Shown here: positions 8,304-16,722 of the stretch, piece after piece
How the letters are laid out: the number at the start of each line of letters is the position of its first letter
Numbering within the stretch: position 1 is the stretch's first letter
NCBI GenBank assembly: GCA_964587885.1
Contig: CAZPME010000028.1
Location: 1 to 23,515 of the forward strand
Direction of reading: 5' to 3'
Origin: UBA60 sp964587885
GTDB lineage: Archaea > Thermoplasmatota > Poseidoniia > Poseidoniales > Poseidoniaceae
Length of the DNA stretch: 23,515 nucleotides
Made by a program: the position numbers and the translations under genes
The notes under the pieces: model-generated
The model's input: only the letters and a program-made list of their open reading frames with translations
Told to the model about the DNA's origin: nothing
The model's database searches: none

Positions 8304-9851
8304 TCAACCTTTGACTACAATTAATGGTCGAAGTCGGGCAACAGGACGGGCTAAGCCCGCTCCTGCGGTCAGTTTAATCACTTCATCTACATCTTTGTAA
8401 GCTTCTGGAGATTCTTCAGACAGGATATTCGGAGTTTTTGCGTGAACAATTATTCCTTTATGCTGTAATTCAGCCATTAACTGGTCGGAATCTACCAATT
8501 TTCTTGCTGCAGTACGAGATAATGCTCGACCAGCTCCGTGACAAGATGATGAAAAAGCACGATTTTCACCACTTTTTGGCCCCGCCAAGACCCAAGATGC
8601 CGTGCCCATATCTCCTGGAATAAGAACTGGTTGTCCAACTCCACTAAACTCGCCAGCCAATTCGGGATTGTCACCACCAAGGGCACGTGTTGCCCCCTTG
8701 CGGTGGACACAACAGTTGCATGATTTGCCATGAATAACGTGATTTTCAACCTTGGCAATATTGTGTGCGACGTCGTAAAGTAGCCGGGCTTCGCCATCAC
8801 GACCTAATTCCTTTTTCAGTACATTCCGTAATCGTTGGCAAATTGTACTGCGGTTGGCAAAGGCATAATTTGCTGCTGTTTGCATTGCGTCAAAATAGGC
8901 TTGACCTTGCTTAGAATAAAATGGCGCAGCGGCTAATTGGCGGTCAGGTATTTCGATTCCCCATTGTGAATTCATCCATCCTGTCGCGGTTTGGCGGTAA
9001 CCACTCTCTAGTTCTTGCACAAAGTCTGAACAAACTTGGTGTCCAAAACCTCGGCTGCCGGTGTGAATCATCACTACAATTTGTCCTTCATGTAATCCAT
9101 AACTGCTTGCTGCCCCCGAATCGACGATGCGATCAACAACTTGAATCTCAAGAAAGTGGTTGCCGGAACCGAGTGTTCCTAATGCCTTCATACCCCTCTT
9201 GCGTGCTCGCTCGCTAACTGCGCCTTCTATCGTTTCTAGAACACCATTGCTTTCGATTCGAGCAAGGTCATCGTCATGCCCCCATCCCATTTCTACAGCC
9301 GCACCAGCACCTTCCATGGCGATTGCTGACAGGTCCGAATCATTCAGTTGAACGCCACCTTTGCCGCTGGCTCCAGCAGGTATCGCAGCCGCGAGGCGCC
9401 GGGCCAGTGATTTGAGATCAGGTATGTCTCCGACTGCAATGTCCAAGGTGACCATTCTGACTCCGCAATTGATGTCGAATCCGACTCCGCCTGGTGAAAT
9501 GACTCCACCCTCATCGCCCCAATCTAAGTCGGTTGCTACGACCCCTCCAATTGGAAAACCATAGCCAAAGTGCCAATCGGCCATTGCCCAAGCATCGCCG
9601 ACAATTCCTGGAAGGTGAGCGGTATTGGTCAACTGCTTCGGGCTGCGGTCATCTGATTGCTTACTCCAATGCTCCTCATCGCTTACCAATAGAGCATCGG
9701 CAAGCATCCCGTCATGCGCTTTTATACGCAATACATGTTCATCATCGCGCTCTAGGAATGACTCCCATCGGTGAGTTTTACCCTCTTCCACAATTGTTCG
9801 GCTCGCTTTGAACACATGAGTCTTACTAGTGGGCAATTTATTGCAAATCAT
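8304..9851 (-). CDS. rtcB: RNA-splicing ligase RtcB (3'-phosphate/5'-OH RNA ligase)
   Basis: A 515-residue RtcB, full length and without an intein. RtcB joins 2',3'-cyclic-phosphate or 3'-phosphate RNA ends to 5'-OH ends using GTP and Mn2+; in archaea it seals tRNA exon halves after intron removal. Visible motifs in order: GGVGFDINCG with metal ligands D126 and C129, GTLGSGNHF with H232, HTGSRGFGH with H263, YDVAHN with H363, VHRKGATRA (382-390), PGDMGTASWVL, then SSCHGAGR with H438 at the position that becomes guanylylated. It ends in the usual RLRPLIVVKG. An odd CNCC run (378-381) precedes VHRKG. The gene is divergent from alaS and convergent with the small coiled-coil gene. ATG 9851 is the only good start, with no clear ribosome site. 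Confidence 0.96.
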   Translation of the reverse strand: MICNKLPTSKTHVFKASRTIVEEGKTHRWESFLERDDEHVLRIKAHDGMLADALLVSDEEHWSKQSDDRSPKQLTNTAHLPGIVGDAWAMADWHFGYGFPIGGVVATDLDWGDEGGVISPGGVGFDINCGVRMVTLDIAVGDIPDLKSLARRLAAAIPAGASGKGGVQLNDSDLSAIAMEGAGAAVEMGWGHDDDLARIESNGVLETIEGAVSERARKRGMKALGTLGSGNHFLEIQVVDRIVDSGAASSYGLHEGQIVVMIHTGSRGFGHQVCSDFVQELESGYRQTATGWMNSQWGIEIPDRQLAAAPFYSKQGQAYFDAMQTAANYAFANRSTICQRLRNVLKKELGRDGEARLLYDVAHNIAKVENHVIHGKSCNCCVHRKGATRALGGDNPELAGEFSGVGQPVLIPGDMGTASWVLAGPKSGENRAFSSSCHGAGRALSRTAARKLVDSDQLMAELQHKGIIVHAKTPNILSEESPEAYKDVDEVIKLTAGAGLARPVARLRPLIVVKG

Positions 9852-9904
9852 AGTGAAGCATTGAAGGCTTGATGCTGGTTCGGTTTCTTCAGCCTATAGG
9901 GCTG

Positions 9905-9910
9905 GGTGAG
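9905..9910 (+). promoter_or_regulatory. Shine-Dalgarno GGTGAG deciding the alaS start
   Basis: GGTGAG ends 3 nt before ATG 9914. The longer in-frame alternatives at 9869 (TTG) and 9872 (ATG) lack such a site and would add residues not expected from the archaeal AlaRS N-terminus. Confidence 0.6.
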
Positions 9911-9913
9911 AAA

Positions 9914-12763
9914 ATGGGTCTGCCGCCGATAGATTTACCCTACTTCCATGAAAACGGATTTGCTCGTCTAAAATGTCGAGTTACTGGCCTTACTTTTTGG
10001 TCACGAAATCATTCGCGTGACACATGTGGGGACACTCCAGAAGATGAGTATACTTTCATCGGGAGTCCCTTAATTTCCGGTTATCCTGAGAGAGGTAAGG
10101 CCCTAAAGGATCGAATGCGCAATACATTTCTCGAATATTTCGCCCAACGCCAACACACTATTGTTTCTCCATATCCAGTCTTAGCGCGTTGGCGTGATGA
10201 CATACATCTGACAATTGCTTCGATTGCCGATTTCCAGCCCCACGTTACTAGTGGTGAAGTAGAGCCTCCGGCTAATCCTTTGACTATCTCACAACCCTGT
10301 ATCCGACTTACCGATGTTGATGCTGTGGGCAAGTCTGGCCGCCATCTCACAACCTTTGAGATGATGGCTCACCACGTTTTCAATCGCCCAGATGAAGGCC
10401 AAGTCTACTATTGGATGAATGAATGTGTAGCCTATTGTGACGACCTATTCGTCAATGCTCTAGGTATTGAGGCCAACCAGATAACCTATGTTGAGAACCC
10501 TTGGGCAGGCGGTGGTAATGCTGGTCCTGCGGTCGAGGTAATCGTTGGTGGATTGGAATTAGCCACTCTTGTCTTCATGAATATGGAAGAACATCCTCAA
10601 GGTGAGGTGGAAATTAAGGGGATTAAGTATCGTGAAATGCCGTTACAAATCATTGACACCGGATATGGATTGGAGCGCTTTTGCTGGGCTGCTGCTGGAA
10701 CTCCGACAATATACGAAGCGATTTATCCAGAATCTGTAGCATGGCTCAAACAATTATCTGGCTTTGCCGACAAAGTTCCAGCCTCCACTTCATCTAATTT
10801 GGACCAATTGCTTGGTGAGATTTCCAAATTAATGGGTATTATGAACATTGAAATCGGTTCCAATGAAGATGAATTATTGCAATTATTCATCAAGAGATTG
10901 GCAGATAATGGTATTTCCATCAGCGCTGAGGATTTACTCGCAATTACTGCCCCACTATCCTCAATCTATGCTATCCCTGACCATCTACACGCACTTTGCC
11001 ATATGCTCGGAGATGGACTAGTTCCTTCCAATGCAAAGGCCGGTTATCTGGCGCGAATGTTAGCACGAAGAGTACTACGTATGCGTGATGATTTAGGTAT
11101 CTCCTTATCATTGCCGGAATTAGGTGAGCACCATCTTGATGTGAACCGAAGTAGTGAGGCAACAAAGCAATCACGGGCTGGCATACTCAATATTCTACGT
11201 CTCGAAGAAGAGCGTTATCACGAGATGTTGCGTAAAGGCGAAACTGTTGTTCAGGGAGTCCTCAAAGGAATTGACAATTCGGTTAGCGAATTGCCTGATG
11301 ATGTGCTATTCACTCTCAATGATTCGCATGGTATTTCTCCAGATTTAGTTGTACGATTGGCGCAAAATAGTGGCTTTGCAAACCTTTCCTTACGAACTGG
11401 TTTTATGGCAGAATTAGCCGAACGCCATGCACAGATGGCTAAAGCCTCTGCGCAAACTTCTACTGCCACTGTGTCAAGCGATTACGGCGCAGGTTTACCT
11501 CCTACTAATGCTATGTATTATGATGATGTTACAATGGTAGATTTCACTTCACAGATTTTGGCCTGCACTACCGTTTCAGAAGAGAATGGGGGTGGTGAAT
11601 CTGCATCTCACATCGTTATTCTTGACCAAACGTGCTTCTACCCTGAGGGTGGTGGTCAAGCTGCAGATACTGGCGTCTTAGAGGTTGGTAAAGTTACAGT
11701 CAATGTCGTAGATGTGCAAAAACAGGGTGATGTCATCATCCATTATTGTGATGGAAAATTACCAGTTGGAAAGGAAACCATTGGGCGCATTGATTCTGCT
11801 AGGCGTCGACAATTGATGGATCATCACACCGCAGTACACATTGTAGGTGGTTCAGCGCGTAATTTGTTAGGCGCTCATATTTTCCAAGCTGGATCCAATG
11901 TGACTGCTGAATATGCGCGACTTGACATCACTAATCCACAACGTTTAACCCGAGACCAACTAGATGAAATTGAGCGTACTTCGAATGAGATATTACAAAG
12001 TGTTGGAAGAACTGAAAAAATTGAATTGGGTCGTAAGGATGCAGATTTACAATTTGGCTTTGATCTGTATCAAGGTGGTGCCCCGAAGGGTAATTCAGTT
12101 AGAATATTGAAAATCTCTGACCACGATATACAGGCCTGTGGCGGCACTCATCATGACGAATTAAGCCGCATTGGTTCGATTCGAATTACCCGTTCAACTG
12201 CCGTCCAAGATGGCGTTGAGCGATTACACATTGTTGCCGGTAAGGCTGCGTTACAATATTCACGCCAGCAAGATGCTATTCTACGTCAAGCGAGTGAAAT
12301 ATTTGGCATTTCACCCGAGGACTTACCTAAGACCTCACAGCGTTTCTTTGATGATTGGAAATCTCAGCGTAAAAGAATTGAAAATTTAGAGGCTGAAATC
12401 ACTAGGCTGAGGACTAGTGGCGGGGGTGGTGATGCAGTCGAAAAGGATGGAGTTCGTATTGTAATCATGGAAGGTGAAGGAGACTTACGCCAATTACAAG
12501 GCATGGCAGGCGAATTAACCATGGATGTAGGCACTCCGACAGTAGCCGTAATAGGTAGCAGTGCTGGTGGCGGCTTCTTATTGGTTGCTTTAACAGAAGC
12601 AACAATAGCGGCTGAACGATATAATGCCGTTGAAATCCTTCAGAGCATTTCACATCACATCTCTGGTGGTGGTGGTGGACGTCCAACCTTCGCTCAAGGC
12701 GGTGGTTCAAATGGTGCAGGATTACCTGCGGCTTTAGACGCGGCAAAGCAACTACTTGAGTAA
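9914..12763 (+). CDS. alaS: Alanyl-tRNA synthetase, archaeal type
   Basis: A cytosolic enzyme that charges tRNA-Ala and edits mischarged Ser/Gly. From ATG 9914 it has 949 residues; a frame extension to TTG 9869 exists but the Shine-Dalgarno and family N-terminus favour 9914. The archaeal N-terminal segment (FHENGF...FWSRN...TCGD) is followed by class II catalytic motifs: QPCIRLTDVDAVGKSGRHLTTFEMMAHH, WAGGGNAGPAVEVIVGGLE and DTGYGLER. The editing domain has zinc motifs HxxxH (H638, H642) and CGGTH (C742, H746). The end is the glycine-rich DHHA1 domain (GGGGGRPTFAQGGG). The N-terminal zinc-ribbon-like site is half lost: C21 and C38 remain, while T24 and E43 stand where the archaeal family usually has Cys. 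Its 3' end overlaps the convergent Nudix gene by 12 bp. Confidence 0.97.
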   Translation: MGLPPIDLPYFHENGFARLKCRVTGLTFWSRNHSRDTCGDTPEDEYTFIGSPLISGYPERGKALKDRMRNTFLEYFAQRQHTIVSPYPVLARWRDDIHLTIASIADFQPHVTSGEVEPPANPLTISQPCIRLTDVDAVGKSGRHLTTFEMMAHHVFNRPDEGQVYYWMNECVAYCDDLFVNALGIEANQITYVENPWAGGGNAGPAVEVIVGGLELATLVFMNMEEHPQGEVEIKGIKYREMPLQIIDTGYGLERFCWAAAGTPTIYEAIYPESVAWLKQLSGFADKVPASTSSNLDQLLGEISKLMGIMNIEIGSNEDELLQLFIKRLADNGISISAEDLLAITAPLSSIYAIPDHLHALCHMLGDGLVPSNAKAGYLARMLARRVLRMRDDLGISLSLPELGEHHLDVNRSSEATKQSRAGILNILRLEEERYHEMLRKGETVVQGVLKGIDNSVSELPDDVLFTLNDSHGISPDLVVRLAQNSGFANLSLRTGFMAELAERHAQMAKASAQTSTATVSSDYGAGLPPTNAMYYDDVTMVDFTSQILACTTVSEENGGGESASHIVILDQTCFYPEGGGQAADTGVLEVGKVTVNVVDVQKQGDVIIHYCDGKLPVGKETIGRIDSARRRQLMDHHTAVHIVGGSARNLLGAHIFQAGSNVTAEYARLDITNPQRLTRDQLDEIERTSNEILQSVGRTEKIELGRKDADLQFGFDLYQGGAPKGNSVRILKISDHDIQACGGTHHDELSRIGSIRITRSTAVQDGVERLHIVAGKAALQYSRQQDAILRQASEIFGISPEDLPKTSQRFFDDWKSQRKRIENLEAEITRLRTSGGGGDAVEKDGVRIVIMEGEGDLRQLQGMAGELTMDVGTPTVAVIGSSAGGGFLLVALTEATIAAERYNAVEILQSISHHISGGGGGRPTFAQGGGSNGAGLPAALDAAKQLLE

Positions 12764-13501
12764 CTGGCTAATTGCTGTCGTATCAAACCAAGAAACAGCT
12801 TGTTCAAGGGCTTGTTCTCGGCTGAACCAGCCAACATCCGAGATTTCATCATCCTTCAATTTGAATTCTATTTCACTTCCTAACACATCGACTTTGTAGG
12901 TCAGCGAAATAAATGAAATACCCTCTTGGGTGAAAATGTTTTGCGAGATGATTGAATCTGCATTTTCAGAAATTGTCAATTCAATGCCGAGTTCTTCCAA
13001 TGCCTCCCTAACTGCACCTTTGCGTGGATGTTCATCGTGGTCGAGATAGCCACCAGGTAGTGTCCAACTGTCGACAAAATGGCCACGCTTCACCTTAGCC
13101 ATTAGCACCTTATTCTCCTCATTTATCACCACTAATTTTGCCACCAATCGATGTAGAGACCGATAAACCGATTCCCGTGCTATGGGGTCGACAGAAGAAT
13201 CAGAAATCACATCATCTTTCCAAGCCCAGTGCTTTGGCCACTCAATGTTTGGGTGACCTTTGATAACTGTAGTAGTAGAATCTCCTAATTGCAGTATAGA
13301 GCGACGCTTTTCCGACCAGTCAATTTCTAACTGGGACACTTCGGAAACCGTAGGCAAGCGAATTATATCTTCAACAGTTGTTCGACCTTTGATTGGCAAT
13401 TGCGGTCCCTTGCCCTGTTCATCGACCAAGAGTAATTTCCCATCGTGCTCTAGGTGCACGAATTCATCGGCCATGTTGTTGACCAATCCGTCAAAGGTCA
13501 T
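12752..13501 (-). CDS. Nudix hydrolase with N-terminal extension
   Basis: A 249-residue protein with an exact Nudix box at 151-173 (G, five residues, E157, seven residues, R165 E166 A L E169 E170 L G172). The box binds Mg2+ for hydrolysis of nucleoside diphosphates linked to another moiety; the actual substrate cannot be read from the sequence. The catalytic domain (about 118-245) includes KRGHFVDSWTLPGGY before the box. The first 115 residues are an unrecognised extension, partly Nudix-associated in appearance (NIEWPKHWAWKDD). The ATG overlaps the rmuC stop as ATGA, so the two are probably co-transcribed and translationally coupled. The 3' end overlaps alaS tail to tail by 12 bp. Confidence 0.9.
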   Translation of the reverse strand: MTFDGLVNNMADEFVHLEHDGKLLLVDEQGKGPQLPIKGRTTVEDIIRLPTVSEVSQLEIDWSEKRRSILQLGDSTTTVIKGHPNIEWPKHWAWKDDVISDSSVDPIARESVYRSLHRLVAKLVVINEENKVLMAKVKRGHFVDSWTLPGGYLDHDEHPRKGAVREALEELGIELTISENADSIISQNIFTQEGISFISLTYKVDVLGSEIEFKLKDDEISDVGWFSREQALEQAVSWFDTTAISQLLK

Positions 13502-14745
13502 GAATCCAACGGGGGGGATTCATCGACAATAGTGACATGCGGTGCAGGCAATTCACGAACATCTCGTTCGATTTCACTGAGTTCTTTCGCTTCTTTGCCC
13601 AAGTCCGCATGCATTCCTAAATTTTCCAATTTCTTAATTTGTGGGTTAACCTTTGATTGGTAGGACCCTACAGAAGCATTGTAGGCCTTTGCGGCATCAT
13701 CGAGTTTGTTTCCTACTTTGGCGTAGTGCTCAGACCAAGTGGCGAATCGGTTGTACAATTCCCTACAAATGTCAATGGCAGCACGGGTATTTTCTTCTTG
13801 AGTTGATTGACGCCATTGGAATGCAATAGTACGCAAGAGGGCTAACAAGGAAACAGGCGATGCGATTAGGATGTCATTTTTCATTGCGAATTCATGCAAG
13901 TCACGTTCGGCATCAAAAGTCACTGCTAGCAATGCTTCACTTGGTACGAACATTACTACTGCTTCGACATCCCCTCGAACAGCGCCACGATAATCCTTGG
14001 ATTTCAGCTCCTTTACCCTGGCTTTCATTGCACTTGCATGTGCTGAAATCAGCTCCTTCTTTTCATTCTCATCGTCAACTTCAATGGCTTCCATGAATTT
14101 TTTACCTGTTGCTTTGGCATCGATTGGAATTTTCCCTCCACCTGGGAGATTGACTATAAAATCAGGGCGCTTTTGATCTTCTTGGCCCTGTTGCTCGACG
14201 TAGTCAATACCCTCTCGCAACCCCGACATTTCGAAAATATTTGCCAGGCTAACTTCACCCCAATTACCTCTGACATTGGCACTTTGAGTCAATGCTGTGG
14301 TCAAATTACTCGCCTGCTTATCAAGCATTTCAGTACTTGTCATCAGACCATCAAGATGATTTTTAATATCCCCATATGCCTTATCGCGTTCTTTTTCCAT
14401 TTTACTGGATGACTCTTCCAAATTTTTCAATTGCTTAGCTAATGGTCCAAGCAGATTCTCAATTTCTACTTTCTTTGCCTCCAAATTAGTACTGCCGATG
14501 ACTTGTTCTTGAGCAAGTATTTCCTTTGCTAGGGTGATGAAGTGCTCATTATTTGCGGCCAGTGCTTCAGTCGATAATTTGCTAAAAGTTCCACGCAGGG
14601 CATCTTCTGATGCGGTGGTTGCTTGAGCTAATGCTTCAAATCTTGCGATTTCGGTTTTGCTGCGGTTGCTTGATGCAAACCATGCTACAGCAAATGCTAA
14701 TCCGGCGATAATCAGGTAGATTCCGAAATCAAGAATAGTAGTCAT
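13498..14745 (-). CDS. rmuC: RmuC-family DNA recombination protein
   Basis: 415 residues from ATG 14745, chosen because AGGTGA lies 4 nt upstream; a TTG 15 nt further upstream keeps the frame open. An N-terminal membrane helix (about 5-24) is followed by a coiled-coil region (about 30-135). The RmuC core follows, with NVRGNWGEVSLANIFEMSG, then RPDFIVNLPGGGKIPIDAKA, which carries the D...DAK residues of a PD-(D/E)XK-like nuclease fold, and VMFVPSEALLAVTF. In bacteria RmuC limits inversions and rearrangements at repeats. A membrane-tethered nuclease-like role is known for the family only by inference. It is first in an operon with the Nudix gene (ATGA overlap) and divergent from the 14858 gene. 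Bacterial origin by transfer is plausible. Confidence 0.93.
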   Translation of the reverse strand: MTTILDFGIYLIIAGLAFAVAWFASSNRSKTEIARFEALAQATTASEDALRGTFSKLSTEALAANNEHFITLAKEILAQEQVIGSTNLEAKKVEIENLLGPLAKQLKNLEESSSKMEKERDKAYGDIKNHLDGLMTSTEMLDKQASNLTTALTQSANVRGNWGEVSLANIFEMSGLREGIDYVEQQGQEDQKRPDFIVNLPGGGKIPIDAKATGKKFMEAIEVDDENEKKELISAHASAMKARVKELKSKDYRGAVRGDVEAVVMFVPSEALLAVTFDAERDLHEFAMKNDILIASPVSLLALLRTIAFQWRQSTQEENTRAAIDICRELYNRFATWSEHYAKVGNKLDDAAKAYNASVGSYQSKVNPQIKKLENLGMHADLGKEAKELSEIERDVRELPAPHVTIVDESPPLDS

Positions 14746-14749
14746 TGCA

Positions 14750-14755
14750 TCACCT
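14750..14755 (-). promoter_or_regulatory. Shine-Dalgarno AGGTGA deciding the rmuC start
   Basis: On the minus strand AGGTGA sits 4 nt before ATG 14745. The upstream in-frame TTG (14760) lacks such a site, so the shorter protein beginning MTTILDFG, with its membrane helix directly at the N-terminus, is preferred. Confidence 0.6.
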
Positions 14756-14857
14756 GCCAACTCGTTGAGTTGGCCGACCCTGTATTAACCCTGTGAAAGT
14801 GAAAATAAGAAACATGTGTGGGTCAACCCTCAAGAAGGTTAGGTCTGTGCGAGAAAT

Positions 14858-15565
14858 ATGCTATTTGAGCAAATCAACGAGGGAGTTTGGGCGCGAACCT
14901 ATCTAATCACAAATGAGGAGACTTTGGATGCGGTTTTGGTTGATCCTGTTCTAGACTTTATAGAGCGAGATGAGGAATTGCTAACGATACGGGGATTGAA
15001 ACTCATATGCGTAATGAATACTCACACACATGCAGACCATGTATCTTCTGCGCCTTACTTGGCAAAGAACCATGGTTGCCCCTACATCATGCATGAGAAA
15101 TCCAAGGTCTCCTGTGCAGATACACTAGTCAAGGACCAACAGTCTATGACATTCTCTGGAATGGAGTTCACCTTCCATCATACTCCTGGACATACTGTTG
15201 ATTCAATGACGATTGTTTTTCAAGACAAATTAATGACGGGTGATTTTCTTTTCAATGGCTCAGGTGGTGCTGGTCGAGATGACTTACCTGGGGGGGATTT
15301 GCAGCAACATTGGGATGCACTAAAGAAACTCGATGACCTTGATGATTCAATGCTTGTGTGCTCAGGCCATGATCCACCGGGCCTAGTTGAATCAACTTTA
15401 GGCGAGAACCGAAAATCCAATCCTGTTCTCGGATTTAGTGAATTTTCCCAATACGAGGCTTGGCAACGCGGCGAGTGGAAAAAACTCGGTTATGTGTCAA
15501 GGATGAAATATGCCCTGCCTGCCAATTTGTCCTGCGAAATGCCGGATCCCGACTACTTCGGATGA
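14858..15565 (+). CDS. Metallo-beta-lactamase-fold hydrolase, persulfide dioxygenase (ETHE1)-like
   Basis: 235 residues from ATG 14858, probably cytosolic. The metal motif THTHADH gives H56, H58, D60 and H61; TPGHT gives H112; TGDFLF gives D129; SGHD gives H171. The string GHDPPGLVESTLGENRKSNP resembles the ETHE1/glyoxalase II group, where ETHE1-type enzymes use a mononuclear iron (two His and one Asp) to oxidise glutathione persulfide or similar sulfane sulfur. The 'GSGGAGRDDLPGGD' loop fits the persulfide dioxygenase branch better than glyoxalase II. Archaeal thiol substrates may differ, so the reaction is inference. It is divergent from rmuC (112-bp spacer) and convergent with mdh with only 15 bp between stops. 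No rhodanese domain is fused. Confidence 0.85.
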   Translation: MLFEQINEGVWARTYLITNEETLDAVLVDPVLDFIERDEELLTIRGLKLICVMNTHTHADHVSSAPYLAKNHGCPYIMHEKSKVSCADTLVKDQQSMTFSGMEFTFHHTPGHTVDSMTIVFQDKLMTGDFLFNGSGGAGRDDLPGGDLQQHWDALKKLDDLDDSMLVCSGHDPPGLVESTLGENRKSNPVLGFSEFSQYEAWQRGEWKKLGYVSRMKYALPANLSCEMPDPDYFG

Positions 15566-15580
15566 ACTAGCATTGTTGTT

Positions 15581-16522
15581 TCAGGCATATCCGATGACAT
15601 CGCGCAACTGTTCCTTGTAGAAGTTGCCCGAGCCTTGAAGAGAGGCTAATTCGTCTTCGGATAAATCCAATTCAATGATTCGCTCGACACCTTTTGCACC
15701 GAGAATTATTGGAACTCCGATGAAAACATCATCGAGTCCATATTGCCCCTCCAATAGTGAAGAGGCCGGAATCAACCGCTTACGGTCATTGATTACAGCT
15801 TCAGCCATAATGGCGGCGGCTGAGCCAGGAGCATAGAATGCCGATCCACGTTCTAGCAACTTGACGATTTCTCCACCGCCTCCGGCAGTACGCTTACAAA
15901 TAGCATCGATGGTTTCTTCATCAAGCAATTGCGTGATAGCAATCCCGCCACAAGTAGTGTAACGAGGAAGTGGCACCATTGTGTCGCCATGACCGCCAAG
16001 AACCATCGCTGAAACATCTTCCTCATTGCAGCCCACGGCTTTGGCAACAAAGTGAGTCATGCGGGCACTGTCTAGAACTCCTGCTTGACCGACGACTCTT
16101 TCCTTTGGGAATCCGGTAACCTTCCACATATGGTAGGTCATCAAGTCGAGAGGATTGGTGACCATGATGATAATCGAATCTGGAGCGTGCTCCTTGATTC
16201 CCTCACCAACTTGCCGTACGATATCGGCATTCTTTCCAATTAGGTCTTCTCGACTCATCCCTGGTTGTCGAGGGAATCCACTGGTTACTACTACAACATC
16301 AGAACCTGCAATGTCAGCATAATCTGCAGTGCCGGTAATATTTCCATCATAATTCAAGACTTGTCCGTCTTGGCTCATATCGAGAGCCTTGCCCTTGGCA
16401 AATCCCTCAAAAATATCTAACATTACAATGTCGCCTAATTTCTTTTGTGCTAATACAAATGCGCATGTTGCTCCAACATTTCCTGCTCCAATCACTGCAA
16501 TTTTTTTCCTTCCGTTAGCCAT
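15581..16522 (-). CDS. mdh: Malate dehydrogenase, LDH-like (NAD-dependent)
   Basis: 313 residues, the usual length of the LDH-like malate dehydrogenase class. It interconverts malate and oxaloacetate in the citric acid cycle. The Rossmann motif is GAGNVG (12-17), and D36 at the end of the second strand indicates NAD rather than NADP. The active-site loop SGFPRQPGMSRED has R85 at the substrate-specificity position (Arg selects malate; lactate dehydrogenases have Gln) and R91. VTNPLD has N123, the D151/R154 pair follows, and the catalytic histidine is H178 in GGHGDTMVP. ATG 16522 is preceded by GAGGG. The gene is divergent from the transhydrogenase operon, with about 200 bp between start codons. 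Confidence 0.96.
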   Translation of the reverse strand: MANGRKKIAVIGAGNVGATCAFVLAQKKLGDIVMLDIFEGFAKGKALDMSQDGQVLNYDGNITGTADYADIAGSDVVVVTSGFPRQPGMSREDLIGKNADIVRQVGEGIKEHAPDSIIIMVTNPLDLMTYHMWKVTGFPKERVVGQAGVLDSARMTHFVAKAVGCNEEDVSAMVLGGHGDTMVPLPRYTTCGGIAITQLLDEETIDAICKRTAGGGGEIVKLLERGSAFYAPGSAAAIMAEAVINDRKRLIPASSLLEGQYGLDDVFIGVPIILGAKGVERIIELDLSEDELASLQGSGNFYKEQLRDVIGYA

Positions 16523-16722
16523 CTCTAACCCTCGTCAAATTGTGTTGTGAGAACCGCGTCTTTAATCTCGTCGGCGTAGCCTTAAGCCGAGGCTTTTGGT
16601 CAGTTCTGAGTGTGTGCTTGAAATCGGTATAGCGCGAGGTTCAAGAACTGAACTTGAGTGGAGATTTTTGTAGAAGGTCAAGAGCCACTTGTGCCGATCA
16701 CAAATGCCGAGGAGAAATAGCC
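16523..16722. promoter_or_regulatory. Divergent promoter region between mdh and pnt
   Basis: This 200-bp gene-free spacer must hold the promoters of both mdh (minus) and pntAA (plus). Visible items are a TATAG element at 16628-16632 on the plus strand and a short inverted repeat TCAAG-7-CTTGA at 16641-16657 just downstream of it. A GAGGAG ribosome site at 16709-16714 lies 8 nt before the pntAA ATG. No small gene is convincing; the minus-strand ORF 16562-16786 overlaps the start of pntAA and is unlikely. Confidence 0.4.

Noticed and set aside
16500..16507. A/T homopolymer at the mdh N-terminus as a frameshift
   Set aside because: It encodes the Lys-Lys-Ile beginning of the first Rossmann strand, and the frame continues correctly on both sides.
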